Shown here: positions 15,462 to 21,929 of the stretch, piece after piece | Layout: each line of letters begins with the position of its first letter | Numbering within the stretch: the stretch's first letter is position 1 | Origin: CANKHA01 sp035652315 | GTDB taxonomy: Bacteria > Pseudomonadota > Alphaproteobacteria > Rhizobiales > Xanthobacteraceae | Assembly: GCA_035652315.1 (NCBI GenBank) | Contig: DASREA010000001.1 | Location: 1 to 36,025, forward strand | Reading direction: 5' to 3' | Length of the DNA: 36,025 bases | The notes under the pieces: model-generated | Told to the model about the DNA's origin: nothing | Seen by the model: the letters and a program-made list of their open reading frames with translations, nothing else | Databases searched by the model: none | Made by a program: the position numbers and the translations under genes

Positions 15462-15480
15462 CGTGTCACGTCGTGACACG
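15462..15480 (-). promoter_or_regulatory. perfect palindromic operator of the RHH gene
   Basis: CGTGTCACG-T-CGTGACACG has 9-bp arms around one base. On the minus strand a TTGCCG lies 17 nt before CGATAC, with the palindrome filling this spacer, and transcription from there would begin close to the ATG. The boxes are weak matches to sigma-70 sites, so the promoter reading is tentative; the palindrome itself is exact. The adjoining bases 15481-15696 are AT-richer and hold no gene I trust. Confidence 0.6.
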
Positions 15481-15696
15481 GCAACTAACGTTTAAGCTTC
15501 GCGCGCTAGTGTTATGTGGCAGCAGAAAATATTCTAACCTTAAAAATGGCGCGCGCTCCGAAATTGCCCGCATAGTTTTTTCGGCGTGAAAGGACCCGAT
15601 TGCCTCAATGCCAAAATATTTCCGTATGCTCTTCGCCGCGTCCGCAATCTGTTGCCGTATCAATTCCAAAATAAAACTCTTCACAGCGCGCCGCGC

Positions 15697-15723
15697 CACT
15701 CCACCCCTATAGGGGGTGGAGTG
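15697..15723. repeat. 11-bp inverted repeat (hairpin) next to the iteron array
   Basis: CACTCCACCCC (15697-15707) is perfectly complementary to GGGGTGGAGTG (15713-15723) with a TATAG centre. There is no T run on either side, so a role in replication or as a protein-binding site is as likely as termination of the primase transcript, which ends at 15888. Confidence 0.6.
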
Positions 15724-15887
15724 AGTGGCGCATGAAGTGCGCAAAGTGCGCCAATGGCGCGCCACTTATGCGCCACCGCAAAGTCAATAAATACGGGGAC
15801 TTCCTGCACATGCGCGCCACATGCGCGCCACTTATGCGCCAACCCCCAAAAAGTAGCGCGCCACTCATGCGCCACTTATGCGCCACT
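15724..15887. repeat. iteron-like repeats (GCGCCACTTATGCGCCA), candidate replication origin
   Basis: The stretch is built from a short motif, GCGCCACTTATGCGCCA and trimmed forms. Full copies lie at about 15759-15775, 15825-15841 and 15870-15886, with variants ending in CACATGCGC or CACTCATGC at 15812-15822 and 15859-15869, and an inverted, diverged copy at 15724-15742. AT-rich segments (AATAAATAC at 15788; CCCAAAAAGTA) interrupt the array. It lies directly after the primase-polymerase/helicase gene, where satellites and plasmids often keep their origin. Function inferred from structure and place. Confidence 0.65.
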
Positions 15888-17822
15888 CTATTCGTCTCCG
15901 AAGTCGTCAAAGTCGGAGACTTCCTTTTCGCCTTCGGGGGTGAGAGTCAGACCGTCTTTTTCAATCCATCCCTTGTCGCGGCCTTCCTTCAAACGCCGCT
16001 GTACCGTGCGCCGTGCTAGGTTTGTCTGCCGTATCAGGTCTTCGAGCGTGAGCGGCTCATAGTCGGCAATCGCCTGTAGGAACGTGCGTAATACGTCATT
16101 GCTCGCCCGGCCTTCGAAGACCAGCACGCCAACGCTATCAACGTCGCCCTCCGTAAGCTCCGGGTCATCAATGCGCCGTTGCTCGATACGGCATTCCCAA
16201 GGCGCTTGTGCCGCGTCGCCGTCGCGGAATATGCCAATGCGGAGAGTCGTCGCGCCCTTGCGCGGGGCGGCGACTTTAAGGGCAAGATCAACCGAAGCCT
16301 CTCCGACAACGCTACCGAATGCCCCGTCGGCATTGTTGCGTTTTTGATGGTGCAGGAAGAGCACCGCGCAATCCAATTGACGGCGGATGAAGTCGCAACC
16401 GGAAACAAACCGCGCGAAGTCTTTTGGATTCATTACGTCGCCTTGCATTGATCGAAAGAGCGTATCTATGACAACCAAGGCCCGCTTGTCCGGATTGGCT
16501 TTGAGGAACGCTTTGACTTCTTTCGCGGAGTCGATTGGCACCGCAACCGATAGAACGTCAATATTGGATTCGAGAAGCGCCATATCAACGCCGCGCTCTT
16601 TCGCCCACTCTTGCAAGCGATACGCGAAGAGCTTGCGGCTCCCTTCCGCGATGACATAAAGCACGCGGCCTTGTTTCACCTTAGAGCCGAAAAAGTCATG
16701 CCCGGTAGCGATGCAGCACGCGATTTCAATACCCCAAAACGTCTTGCCTGATTTGAAGCGGCCATAGATTTCAGTAAGGCCGCGCTCGACAACAACTCCA
16801 CTAATCAGCCACTTCGGATTCGGTAGCGCGAGCAACTCCGACAATTTCGAGGTTTTATACTTGTCAGGCGATTCCTCAACGTCATCCGGCACGATAGGCG
16901 GAGCGTCCGCGAAGTCATCGCCAACGTCGGCGGGCGCTTGCGCACTTGCCGCGCCGTGATCCGCTAGAATCTTGTTGAGCGTGCGGTAAGTGATTCCGCC
17001 GGGCTTGTCAGTGTGCAGCGAGTCCCAACGGCGGCCGATCACGTCTGCGTCGTTAGCATACTGCTGGTCTTGCGTGCTCCACTCGATAAACTCCGGCCGC
17101 GCGTCTCCGTTGCTCGCATGATGGCAAGCCATCATGAGAGTCAACCATTCGTTATGGTCGCGGAAGTCTGTAGGGTTCAACGCTTCGAGCGCCCTTGCGA
17201 TTTTCTCTTGCGTGTATTGGCCTCCGCCCTTCACTTCGGTTGATCGCTCCGGGCGCTTGATATGATCAAGCAACGCTTGCGGCGCATCCGGAAGCCCGAA
17301 GGTTGGCTCCTCAATCCATTTGTAAGGCTTGAGCGTGTCCGGGTGGATGCTCCCCGCCGCGACAACCTGTCGGCCCTTCGATTTGAATTCTACGCCCGCG
17401 CAAGCTTCGAGCGTGTCAACAATCTGCAACCCGGCGGGCTTTGCCATGAGCACATGAAGCCCGCCGCTTCCCGTTTCAACGCGCGGGAAGTCGTCTGCAT
17501 CGAGTCCGATATCTTCGCAAAGCTTCGCGAAGCCTTCCGCTCCGCCGTTGCGCGGATCAACGTCTATGACAAGTTGCTCTTCGGTGAGCCGGACGCCAAC
17601 GTTGCGGTTCTCGTTGATGCAACGCGCGAGCACTTGCGCGGAGTCGTAAGGTCGCGTCGTCCAATTCGAATCGAGCGGCGCTTTGCCGACTTTGCGAACC
17701 CCGCCTTGCTTGTTCGGCTTGGTGTCGCTATAGCGGTGCAACGGAATGAGCGTGAATTCCGGGCCATAGGCTTCGAGGGCTTGCGCGTTGACGACGCGCG
17801 GCGGCTTGAGCGGCTTATTCAT
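15888..17822 (-). CDS. bifunctional primase-polymerase / AAA helicase (replication protein)
   Basis: From the ATG at 17822 (GGAGG before it) the protein has 644 aa. Residues 10-190 form a prim-pol domain with metal-binding D87-V-D89 (LVIDVDPRNGG) and the GSGGLH motif (118-123). Residues 205-290 look like PriCT-2 (ARALEALNPTDFRDHNEWLTLMMA). A RepA/RecA-type ATPase follows with Walker A GRFKSGKT (354-361) and Walker B ALVVIDTLFRS, and the last about 70 residues form a winged helix (LTLEDLIRQTNLARRTVQRRLKEGRDKGWI). Such proteins prime and unwind at the origin of satellites and plasmids. The frame is open 26 codons further upstream, but that part overlaps the preceding gene. The iteron-like array adjoins its 3' end. 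Confidence 0.92.
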   Translation of the reverse strand: MNKPLKPPRVVNAQALEAYGPEFTLIPLHRYSDTKPNKQGGVRKVGKAPLDSNWTTRPYDSAQVLARCINENRNVGVRLTEEQLVIDVDPRNGGAEGFAKLCEDIGLDADDFPRVETGSGGLHVLMAKPAGLQIVDTLEACAGVEFKSKGRQVVAAGSIHPDTLKPYKWIEEPTFGLPDAPQALLDHIKRPERSTEVKGGGQYTQEKIARALEALNPTDFRDHNEWLTLMMACHHASNGDARPEFIEWSTQDQQYANDADVIGRRWDSLHTDKPGGITYRTLNKILADHGAASAQAPADVGDDFADAPPIVPDDVEESPDKYKTSKLSELLALPNPKWLISGVVVERGLTEIYGRFKSGKTFWGIEIACCIATGHDFFGSKVKQGRVLYVIAEGSRKLFAYRLQEWAKERGVDMALLESNIDVLSVAVPIDSAKEVKAFLKANPDKRALVVIDTLFRSMQGDVMNPKDFARFVSGCDFIRRQLDCAVLFLHHQKRNNADGAFGSVVGEASVDLALKVAAPRKGATTLRIGIFRDGDAAQAPWECRIEQRRIDDPELTEGDVDSVGVLVFEGRASNDVLRTFLQAIADYEPLTLEDLIRQTNLARRTVQRRLKEGRDKGWIEKDGLTLTPEGEKEVSDFDDFGDE

Positions 17823-18015
17823 AGCGCGCCCTCCAAGTCCGCTTGCCGTCCCTGTCGCGCGTGAGCGTGCCAAGCTCCCCGCTCTTCCGGAGCGCCTCAA
17901 GGTCGCGGATGCTGGCCCAAGTTAAAAAGACCTGATTAAAGCCGCGCCGAACGGTAGCGCCGTGCGAAGCCGTCTCAATCGTTAGTGGCGCTTTGCGCCG
18001 AATTCGCTTAGACAT
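17815..18015 (-). CDS. small basic protein upstream of the replication gene (66 aa)
   Basis: A 66-aa basic protein, MSKRIRRKAPLTIETASHG..., with a helical ASIRDLEALRKSGELGTLTRD segment and a C-terminal GKRTWRARYE. AAGG eleven bases before the ATG is a usable ribosome-binding site. It overlaps the prim-pol start by 8 nt, so the two are probably coupled. Possibly DNA-binding from charge; no family recognised. Confidence 0.6.
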   Translation of the reverse strand: MSKRIRRKAPLTIETASHGATVRRGFNQVFLTWASIRDLEALRKSGELGTLTRDRDGKRTWRARYE

Positions 18016-18077
18016 GGCGTTACCTTCACTTCACTTCCGGCCTCGCGGTTGCCACGCGGGGCCGTTTCTTTTCCAAA

Positions 18078-18266
18078 TCACTTTGCCTTGCGTACTGCGC
18101 GGAAATAGTCCGCAACCGCCGCACGGCTATAAAATTTGACCGGGCCAATTTGCCGCTCGCACGGAGGGAAATCGGCTCGCATCGTATGTTTGCGAATCGA
18201 GATTCGTGAAATCTTTTGAACCTCGCAAATCTCTTTCGCACAAATCAGACTTTGAAAAATTGTCAT
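18078..18266 (-). CDS. AlpA/excisionase-like helix-turn-helix protein (62 aa)
   Basis: From the ATG at 18266 (GAGG before it) the protein has 62 aa. CAKEICEVQKISRISIRKHTMRADFPPCERQIGPVKFYSRAAVADYFRAVRK has the AlpA/MerR-like plan: a short HTH, a 'DFPpP' turn, a wing and the final 'ysraaVadyf' helix. AlpA-type proteins regulate excision and replication modules of satellites and prophages. It sits just upstream of the replication genes. Family assignment is by pattern; it could be Xis itself. Confidence 0.7.
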   Translation of the reverse strand: MTIFQSLICAKEICEVQKISRISIRKHTMRADFPPCERQIGPVKFYSRAAVADYFRAVRKAK

Positions 18267-18278
18267 AGCAATATCCTC

Positions 18279-18292
18279 GAACAAGAGTGTTC
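18279..18292 (-). promoter_or_regulatory. inverted repeat before the AlpA-like gene
   Basis: GAACA-AGAG-TGTTC lies 13 nt before the ATG, just ahead of the ribosome-binding site, a place suited to an operator. It is not an alphaproteobacterial LexA box, which is a direct GTTC repeat; the arms only recall other LexA types. Confidence 0.4.
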
Positions 18293-18309
18293 CAAGAGCA
18301 ACTAACGAG

Positions 18310-18513
18310 TTAGCTGAAATCGACTTCGCCAAGCGGCCCGGACGGGTCAACCGCCGCGACTTGCTCCGCGATTGCGTAGAACGTTGCAAGGCTCATTGAG
18401 CTTGCGCCCTTCGAGCCATCCGTATCGCCCGCGCGTGCGAGTCGAACGTGATCCGGGAAAACGTCCGCGACGTAAGAGTCGGGGTTGTTCAGAAACTGAA
18501 ATTGAATTTGCAT
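18310..18513 (-). CDS. small acidic protein of unknown function (67 aa)
   Basis: The 67-aa product starts MQIQFQFLNNPDSYVADVFPDHVRLARAG and ends in an acidic helical part. GAGGAG eight bases before the ATG at 18513 favours this start over the GTG at 18522, which lies too close to that site. It is part of a run of small, closely spaced minus-strand genes. No family recognised. Confidence 0.55.
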   Translation of the reverse strand: MQIQFQFLNNPDSYVADVFPDHVRLARAGDTDGSKGASSMSLATFYAIAEQVAAVDPSGPLGEVDFS

Positions 18514-18525
18514 TTGAGTCACTCC

Positions 18526-18723
18526 TCACAAATAGGATTCGGTTGGACTATCGAAAACTTCCGCAATTTGGAACCACTGGCCGGGAATGTTGCGCGCGTT
18601 CGCGGCGTTGTGCGCGTCGCGTCGCGTAGTGAAGAGGCGCGGCGCGCCCGAAGCGTCGCGAAGGAATCGCGCGCTCCGTTGCCATGACTGATAAAACGAG
18701 ACTGTAAATTGACGTTCGGCCAT
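18526..18723 (-). CDS. small protein of unknown function (65 aa)
   Basis: The 65-aa product reads MAERQFTVSFYQSWQRSARFLRDASG then TTRRDAHNAANARNIPGQWFQIAEVFDSP, a compact alpha/beta composition. Its ATG follows the preceding gene's stop by one base, so it relies on coupled translation; no clear ribosome-binding site of its own is seen. No family recognised. Confidence 0.55.
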   Translation of the reverse strand: MAERQFTVSFYQSWQRSARFLRDASGAPRLFTTRRDAHNAANARNIPGQWFQIAEVFDSPTESYL

Positions 18724-18724
18724 G

Positions 18725-18949
18725 TCAGCACCGCGCGGAGAATTTGCGTTGAAAGATTTGATTAGCTTTCCAGTCTTCGACTTCAAACGAATACCAACGC
18801 GGCAATCCATCCGCTGAAATCGTCGGACGCGGGAACGTCGGATCACGAAGCATGACGGTCAAACGCTCCGCCGAAACTTCGAGCACGCGCAAAAGATCGT
18901 CGCGGCTCATGTCCGGCTCACGTCGGAGATAAACGGCACGCCCGCGCAT
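18725..18949 (-). CDS. small protein with HTH-like segment (74 aa)
   Basis: From the ATG at 18949 (GGAGGAGTAACGACC before it) the product has 74 aa. SRDDLLRVLEVSAERLTVMLRDPTFPRPTISADGLPRWYSFEVEDWKANQ has the AlpA-like order HTH, 'FPRP' turn, wing and 'FEVEDW' helix, so a DNA-binding role is plausible. If so the island carries two such proteins, one perhaps an excision factor. Assignment is by pattern only. Confidence 0.6.
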   Translation of the reverse strand: MRGRAVYLRREPDMSRDDLLRVLEVSAERLTVMLRDPTFPRPTISADGLPRWYSFEVEDWKANQIFQRKFSARC

Positions 18950-18954
18950 GGTCG

Positions 18955-19266
18955 TTACTCCTCCGGGTTGCGTTTCGGAGGATTCTTGAACCTGTCCCAT
19001 GCCTTCTTAGAGAAGCTCGCAAATTTCGGATCGGACACCGAAAGCGAGTCCGGCAAATCGGTGCGCGTATTGCCACCTAAGCGCCCATGCTCGATTGGCT
19101 CCGGCCGCCAATTCAATTCCTTAGCGAGCGCAATCCATTCGCTCTCCGGAACGGATTCTAAATCGCCTTGCGTTCCGCCGTGCGCGTTGACAATCGCCGC
19201 ACCGCTGCGGAAGCCATGCGAGCGGCAATATTTGGTAAAAGCTCGATGCAATGACTCGTAATTCAT
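18955..19266 (-). CDS. hypothetical protein (103 aa)
   Basis: The ATG at 19266 is preceded by GGGAG. The 103-aa product starts MNYESLHRAFTKYCRSHGFRSG and has a middle segment ESEWIALAKELNWRPE; the C-terminal third is polar with KKAWDRFKNPPKRNPEE. No membrane segment or known motif. It ends 5 nt before the next gene. The upstream 212-nt gap holds two long hairpins. Confidence 0.6.
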   Translation of the reverse strand: MNYESLHRAFTKYCRSHGFRSGAAIVNAHGGTQGDLESVPESEWIALAKELNWRPEPIEHGRLGGNTRTDLPDSLSVSDPKFASFSKKAWDRFKNPPKRNPEE

Positions 19267-19316
19267 GACGCGACTCCCAATAGAATTTGGTTTCGAAAAA
19301 TGTCTGTGAAATTGGT

Positions 19317-19472
19317 CCCCGCCGTCCGGCTGGCTACAATGCCAACAACAACCGGAGCGGCGGGGTTGCCGTCGCCAACCCATGAATGGCGGCGGCCGGA
19401 GCGCGCTGCGGACCCGATAAAATCCGCTGCGGCGTATTGCCCGAACGGGGAAAGGCTAAACCGTCCGGGCAA
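19317..19472 (-). other. structured gap with two long hairpins
   Basis: Hairpin one: CCCCGCCGTCCGG (19317-19329) pairs with CCGGAGCGGCGGGG (19352-19365) with one bulged base. Hairpin two: TTGCCCGAACGG (19437-19448) pairs with CCGTCCGGGCAA (19461-19472) with one mismatch. They fill most of the 212-nt space between two minus-strand genes. Neither is followed by a T run, so they may be a structured leader, a small RNA or processing sites as well as weak terminators. Confidence 0.5.
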
Positions 19473-19478
19473 GGGGAA

Positions 19479-20624
19479 TTATTTCTTTTCTCCAATGTTC
19501 GGCGCGGTGCGGCGAAGCCCGGCTTTTGGTGAAACGCCTTGCTCCGCGAGCGAGGGAATTTCAGCCGTTGGCGTTCCGGCTGTAAGGGCTTCGTTTCCGC
19601 CTTCCCAAGTCCAATCCTGCTTTGCCTCCGGACGCGGACGCATTTCGCCCAATTCAACTTGGAGCACGGCGAGCGGGTGGACGTTCGGAATCGGCAAATC
19701 CGCCGCTATGTGCGCGGCGACAAGCTCGCGGGTTAGTTCGATCCAATCGGCGCGCAATTGAGCTTCGCGCTTCGCACGCTCCGCCAACGGCAAGCCGGGC
19801 GTGATATTTTTGTATTGATTATCAAGCTCCGATTCGATCAACGCGAGCATTTCGTTCGGAAACATGCGGCAAAGCACGCTGACGCCAAGTTGATCGCAAA
19901 CCGAAGTGCTCAAGTCAGGCGAAAAGCGGTTGCGTTCCGGAAATCCAACGGTTCCTAGTTGGTACTTTCCAGTGTTGTGATTGAACGTGCTATTGGTGAT
20001 ACCGGACAGATTAAACTTGGCCATGTCTCCGTGACGGCGAATCTCTTGTTTCACCGCTTCAAGAGCTTCCGACTTCGGCGGAGGCAGTTTCCGAACATCG
20101 CGGAAGTCAGTCAGTAGCGCACGAATATCGGTGTGAATCTTTTTTGGATCACGCGGATTCGTCGCGGGCTTTGCGAGGATGACGCGGCGCGGCGAAATGG
20201 CAACAATCCCATGAAGGAATGAGTCGTAGCCTCCGTTGAGCGCCTGAACTTGCGAGCCGAATTCCTTTTCAATTTCCGTCCGCTCCGGTGTTTCGCTGTT
20301 TTTACGGTTAAGCTCCGCCGCCTTGACTCGGAGCTTTTCCGCTTTGTCTTTCATGTTCCGGAGTCGTTTTTCATCCGCTTGCGAGAAGACGGAAGCGGTG
20401 CGGCGTTGGTCTTCTGCAAGACGAATGTTCAAAAGCAGGTCGCCGCGCTGTTCCCGGCACTCTTCGGCAAGCTCCGACCGTGCGCGACGTTCGGCCATTT
20501 GCTTGCGCCCGGCCGTGGTCAACTTCTCGAAAATCTCTTGAGCGATTGGCGGAAAGTCTTCAATGCGGCGTTCGGCTTCCGCAAAATCATCGTCGCCGGT
20601 TCCAATTCTCAATTCTGAAAACAT
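19479..20624 (-). CDS. hypothetical coiled-coil protein (381 aa)
   Basis: The ATG at 20624 follows AGGGAGTATTGCC. Residues about 25-125 are strongly charged and helical (ERRARSELAEECREQRGD, DEKRLRNMKDKAEKLRVKAAELNRK), a likely coiled coil. The rest looks globular, with ATNPRDPKKIHTDIRALLTDFRDVRKLPP and SGITNSTFNHNTGKYQLGTVG, then a second helical part and a low-complexity tail. No catalytic motif, membrane segment or family recognised. It is the largest unknown of the island's right half and probably belongs to the early transcript with DUF3102. Confidence 0.75.
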   Translation of the reverse strand: MFSELRIGTGDDDFAEAERRIEDFPPIAQEIFEKLTTAGRKQMAERRARSELAEECREQRGDLLLNIRLAEDQRRTASVFSQADEKRLRNMKDKAEKLRVKAAELNRKNSETPERTEIEKEFGSQVQALNGGYDSFLHGIVAISPRRVILAKPATNPRDPKKIHTDIRALLTDFRDVRKLPPPKSEALEAVKQEIRRHGDMAKFNLSGITNSTFNHNTGKYQLGTVGFPERNRFSPDLSTSVCDQLGVSVLCRMFPNEMLALIESELDNQYKNITPGLPLAERAKREAQLRADWIELTRELVAAHIAADLPIPNVHPLAVLQVELGEMRPRPEAKQDWTWEGGNEALTAGTPTAEIPSLAEQGVSPKAGLRRTAPNIGEKK

Positions 20625-20710
20625 GGCAATACTCCCTGCAAAAGATCACTGGCAAAATTCCTACAAAACTTTTTCGACTAACGCATGAGAAGCTTCTCTG
20701 AAAATAAGAA

Positions 20711-21025
20711 TTAAATCCTGCCCCACCTTTTCAGAATTGCGCGCACGGCGGGGCAACCTTGCACCGCCCACAAATTGTCAAGGCGATCCGCAGACATTTG
20801 GTTTTTGTCCGCTTCATCCGCGAGAACGTCGCCTTCGTCTTCACCGGCCGAAATGCGATCCTGTATCGCGCACCAAAGGCGGGCCAATGTGAGATTGTGC
20901 AGCGTGTCGCCGTCGTCGGACTTGTCGCCGCGATGGAGCGCCAGCAATTCCGCCGCAAGCTCCGACTCGCCTTGAGCTTCGAGCAACGCGGCGGCGCGCG
21001 GCAAAGGCAGGGTTGGCGCGGTCAT
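20711..21025 (-). CDS. hypothetical acidic protein (104 aa)
   Basis: A 104-aa, mostly helical acidic protein: PLPRAAALLEAQGESELAAELLALHRGDKSDDGDTLHNL, then ISAGEDEGDVLADEADKNQ and AVRAILKRWGRI. GGGAG eight bases before the ATG supports the start. It follows the DUF3102 gene by 19 nt. No family recognised. Confidence 0.6.
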   Translation of the reverse strand: MTAPTLPLPRAAALLEAQGESELAAELLALHRGDKSDDGDTLHNLTLARLWCAIQDRISAGEDEGDVLADEADKNQMSADRLDNLWAVQGCPAVRAILKRWGRI

Positions 21026-21044
21026 GGCAAGCGCTCCCGCACGT

Positions 21045-21596
21045 CTAAAATTCGTTGACCTTATGGAGCTTCACAACGTTTCCGCGAATGCGGTCAAAGA
21101 TGGCCTCAAGTTTCGAAATGGCTGTTAAAATCTCGCCCGCCTTCAATTCGGACACGTCAAGTTCATTCGCATTTGTGCCGCAGATAATCGCAACCGCGTC
21201 GGACAATTTCGGGCCGGGCTTGGTCTTCGGTTTCATGATTGCGCGAACATCGGCCGCGCTGATCCGGGCTTGTGTCCCACCGAGCTTCACAACGGCTGCA
21301 ACCGTGTCGGGATCGGCGGCCGATATCAGGTAGAGCGCCGTTGGCTCGAAGTGCGAATCGACAGCGTGTCGAATCGCGGCCAGTTGTTTGTCATACCACT
21401 TGCGGGCGCGCATGAAGCGTTCTGCCGTCCGCTGGCTCCATCGGACTTCCGCGCGGAGCCAATCACCGAAGCGAGTCTCGGTTTCCCGGAGCATTGCCTT
21501 TGCCTCCATCAAGAGGCCGCCGGTTTCCAATGTGCTCGCGGTGCTCGCCCTGTCGAGGGCGCGGAGCCGCGTCGCTATCTGTTCAACCTTGGTCAT
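21045..21596 (-). CDS. DUF3102-like phage/island protein
   Basis: From the ATG at 21596 the protein has 183 aa. ETGGLLMEAKAMLRETETRFGDWLRAEVRWSQRTAERFMRARKW (about 26-68) is the DUF3102 signature, found in phage and plasmid proteins, some fused to ParB-like parts. The C-terminal half is helical without a motif I know. It is the first gene inside the right end and probably starts the long minus-strand transcript. Just upstream, AGCTCGTT/AACGAGCT (21602-21609, 21623-21630) can form a hairpin, and a 10-codon frame (21583-21615) overlaps the start, so initiation may be controlled. Confidence 0.75.
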   Translation of the reverse strand: MTKVEQIATRLRALDRASTASTLETGGLLMEAKAMLRETETRFGDWLRAEVRWSQRTAERFMRARKWYDKQLAAIRHAVDSHFEPTALYLISAADPDTVAAVVKLGGTQARISAADVRAIMKPKTKPGPKLSDAVAIICGTNANELDVSELKAGEILTAISKLEAIFDRIRGNVVKLHKVNEF

Positions 21597-21667
21597 TCTC
21601 AAGCTCGTTTTTCATCGTCAATAACGAGCTACCACGATGGTCCGGCGGCTTCTTCTAACGAATGAGA

Positions 21668-21694
21668 AAAGGCCCGGCGGACTTCCGGGCCTTT
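21668..21694. terminator. hairpin terminator near the right end of the island
   Basis: AAAGGCCCGG (21668-21677) pairs perfectly with CCGGGCCTTT (21685-21694) around a 7-nt loop. A and T tracts flank it, so it can act on both strands, and it would insulate the island from the chromosome. The rest of the gap to attR (21695-21851) is AT-rich and gene-free. Confidence 0.7.
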
Positions 21695-21782
21695 GTCAGT
21701 GTTTTTCTACGGTTAATTTTATTAACTCTGTTTTGCGACCTTTTTCATCTGGATCACCTTCGCCGCGCCGCGCCGCGCGGAC

Positions 21783-21804
21783 GTGCCTCTAATCCGTGTC
21801 ACTA
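21783..21804. promoter_or_regulatory. putative right arm-type recombinase sites
   Basis: GTGCCTCTAAT (21783-21793) and GTGTCACTA (21796-21804) lie 48-69 bp inside attR. The left arm has TGCCTCTAAT followed three bases later by GTGTCA (7913-7931) and GTGCCACTAAA twice. Shared order and spacing suggest binding sites of integrase or excisionase. Confidence 0.5.
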
Positions 21805-21851
21805 CTCCACTATTTTGACGCGATAAGTTTTTGATTTTTCTAGTGGTGCGT

Positions 21852-21900
21852 CCCTTGGTAAGGGGGAGGTCGAGTGTTCAATCCACTCCGGCAGCACCAT
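21852..21900 (+). repeat. attR core (displaced tRNA-Thr 3' end)
   Basis: Copy of 7813-7861 with two differences, at 21873 and 21887, which are the two partners of one T-stem base pair (A-T here, T-A in the intact gene). It lacks the tRNA 5' half and cannot form a tRNA. By the usual logic of integration it is the original host 3' end. Confidence 0.9.
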
Positions 21901-21929
21901 TTCGCGCTCGGGTCTGGCGCGCTCTCGGC

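Larger units (their letters stand above)
7813..21900. mobile_element. 14-kb tRNA-Thr-integrated element, probable phage satellite (PICI-like) with defence cargo
   Basis: The element is bounded by 49-bp direct repeats (tRNA-Thr 3' end and its copy) with a tyrosine integrase just inside the left end. Its sequence is clearly less GC-rich than both flanks. It encodes an AlpA-like regulator, primase-polymerase/helicase, iteron-like repeats, a ribbon-helix-helix protein, a Nu1-like terminase small subunit, a DUF3102 phage-type protein and many small unknown proteins. I see no portal, large terminase, capsid, tail, lysis or conjugation gene. Int, AlpA, Pri/Rep and a small packaging protein are the hallmark set of Gram-negative phage-inducible chromosomal islands, so I infer a satellite. 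Cargo beside the integrase is an R-M-like pair and a GHKL/STAS/membrane operon. A decayed prophage or plasmid-like integrative element is the alternative. Confidence 0.8.

Noticed and set aside
15466..15765. 99-aa minus-strand open frame over the RHH operator and hairpin
   Set aside because: No ribosome-binding site, it crosses the palindromic operator and the inverted repeat, and it resembles no family.
15724..15887. CRISPR array
   Set aside because: Repeats are short (about 11-17 bp), unevenly spaced, in both orientations and without uniform spacers; no cas gene is near.
18039..18063. Plus-strand terminator-like hairpin (GGCCTCGCG/CGCGGGGCC followed by GTTTCTTTT)
   Set aside because: No plus-strand gene ends nearby; all neighbours read on the minus strand, where there is no T run. 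Probably chance or a local structure.
18279..18292. SOS box before the AlpA-like gene
   Set aside because: It is an inverted GAACA/TGTTC repeat, not the direct GTTC-N7-GTTC of alphaproteobacteria; kept only as a possible operator.
7813..21900. Complete prophage
   Set aside because: No portal, large terminase, capsid, tail, holin or lysin gene is recognisable in 14 kb.
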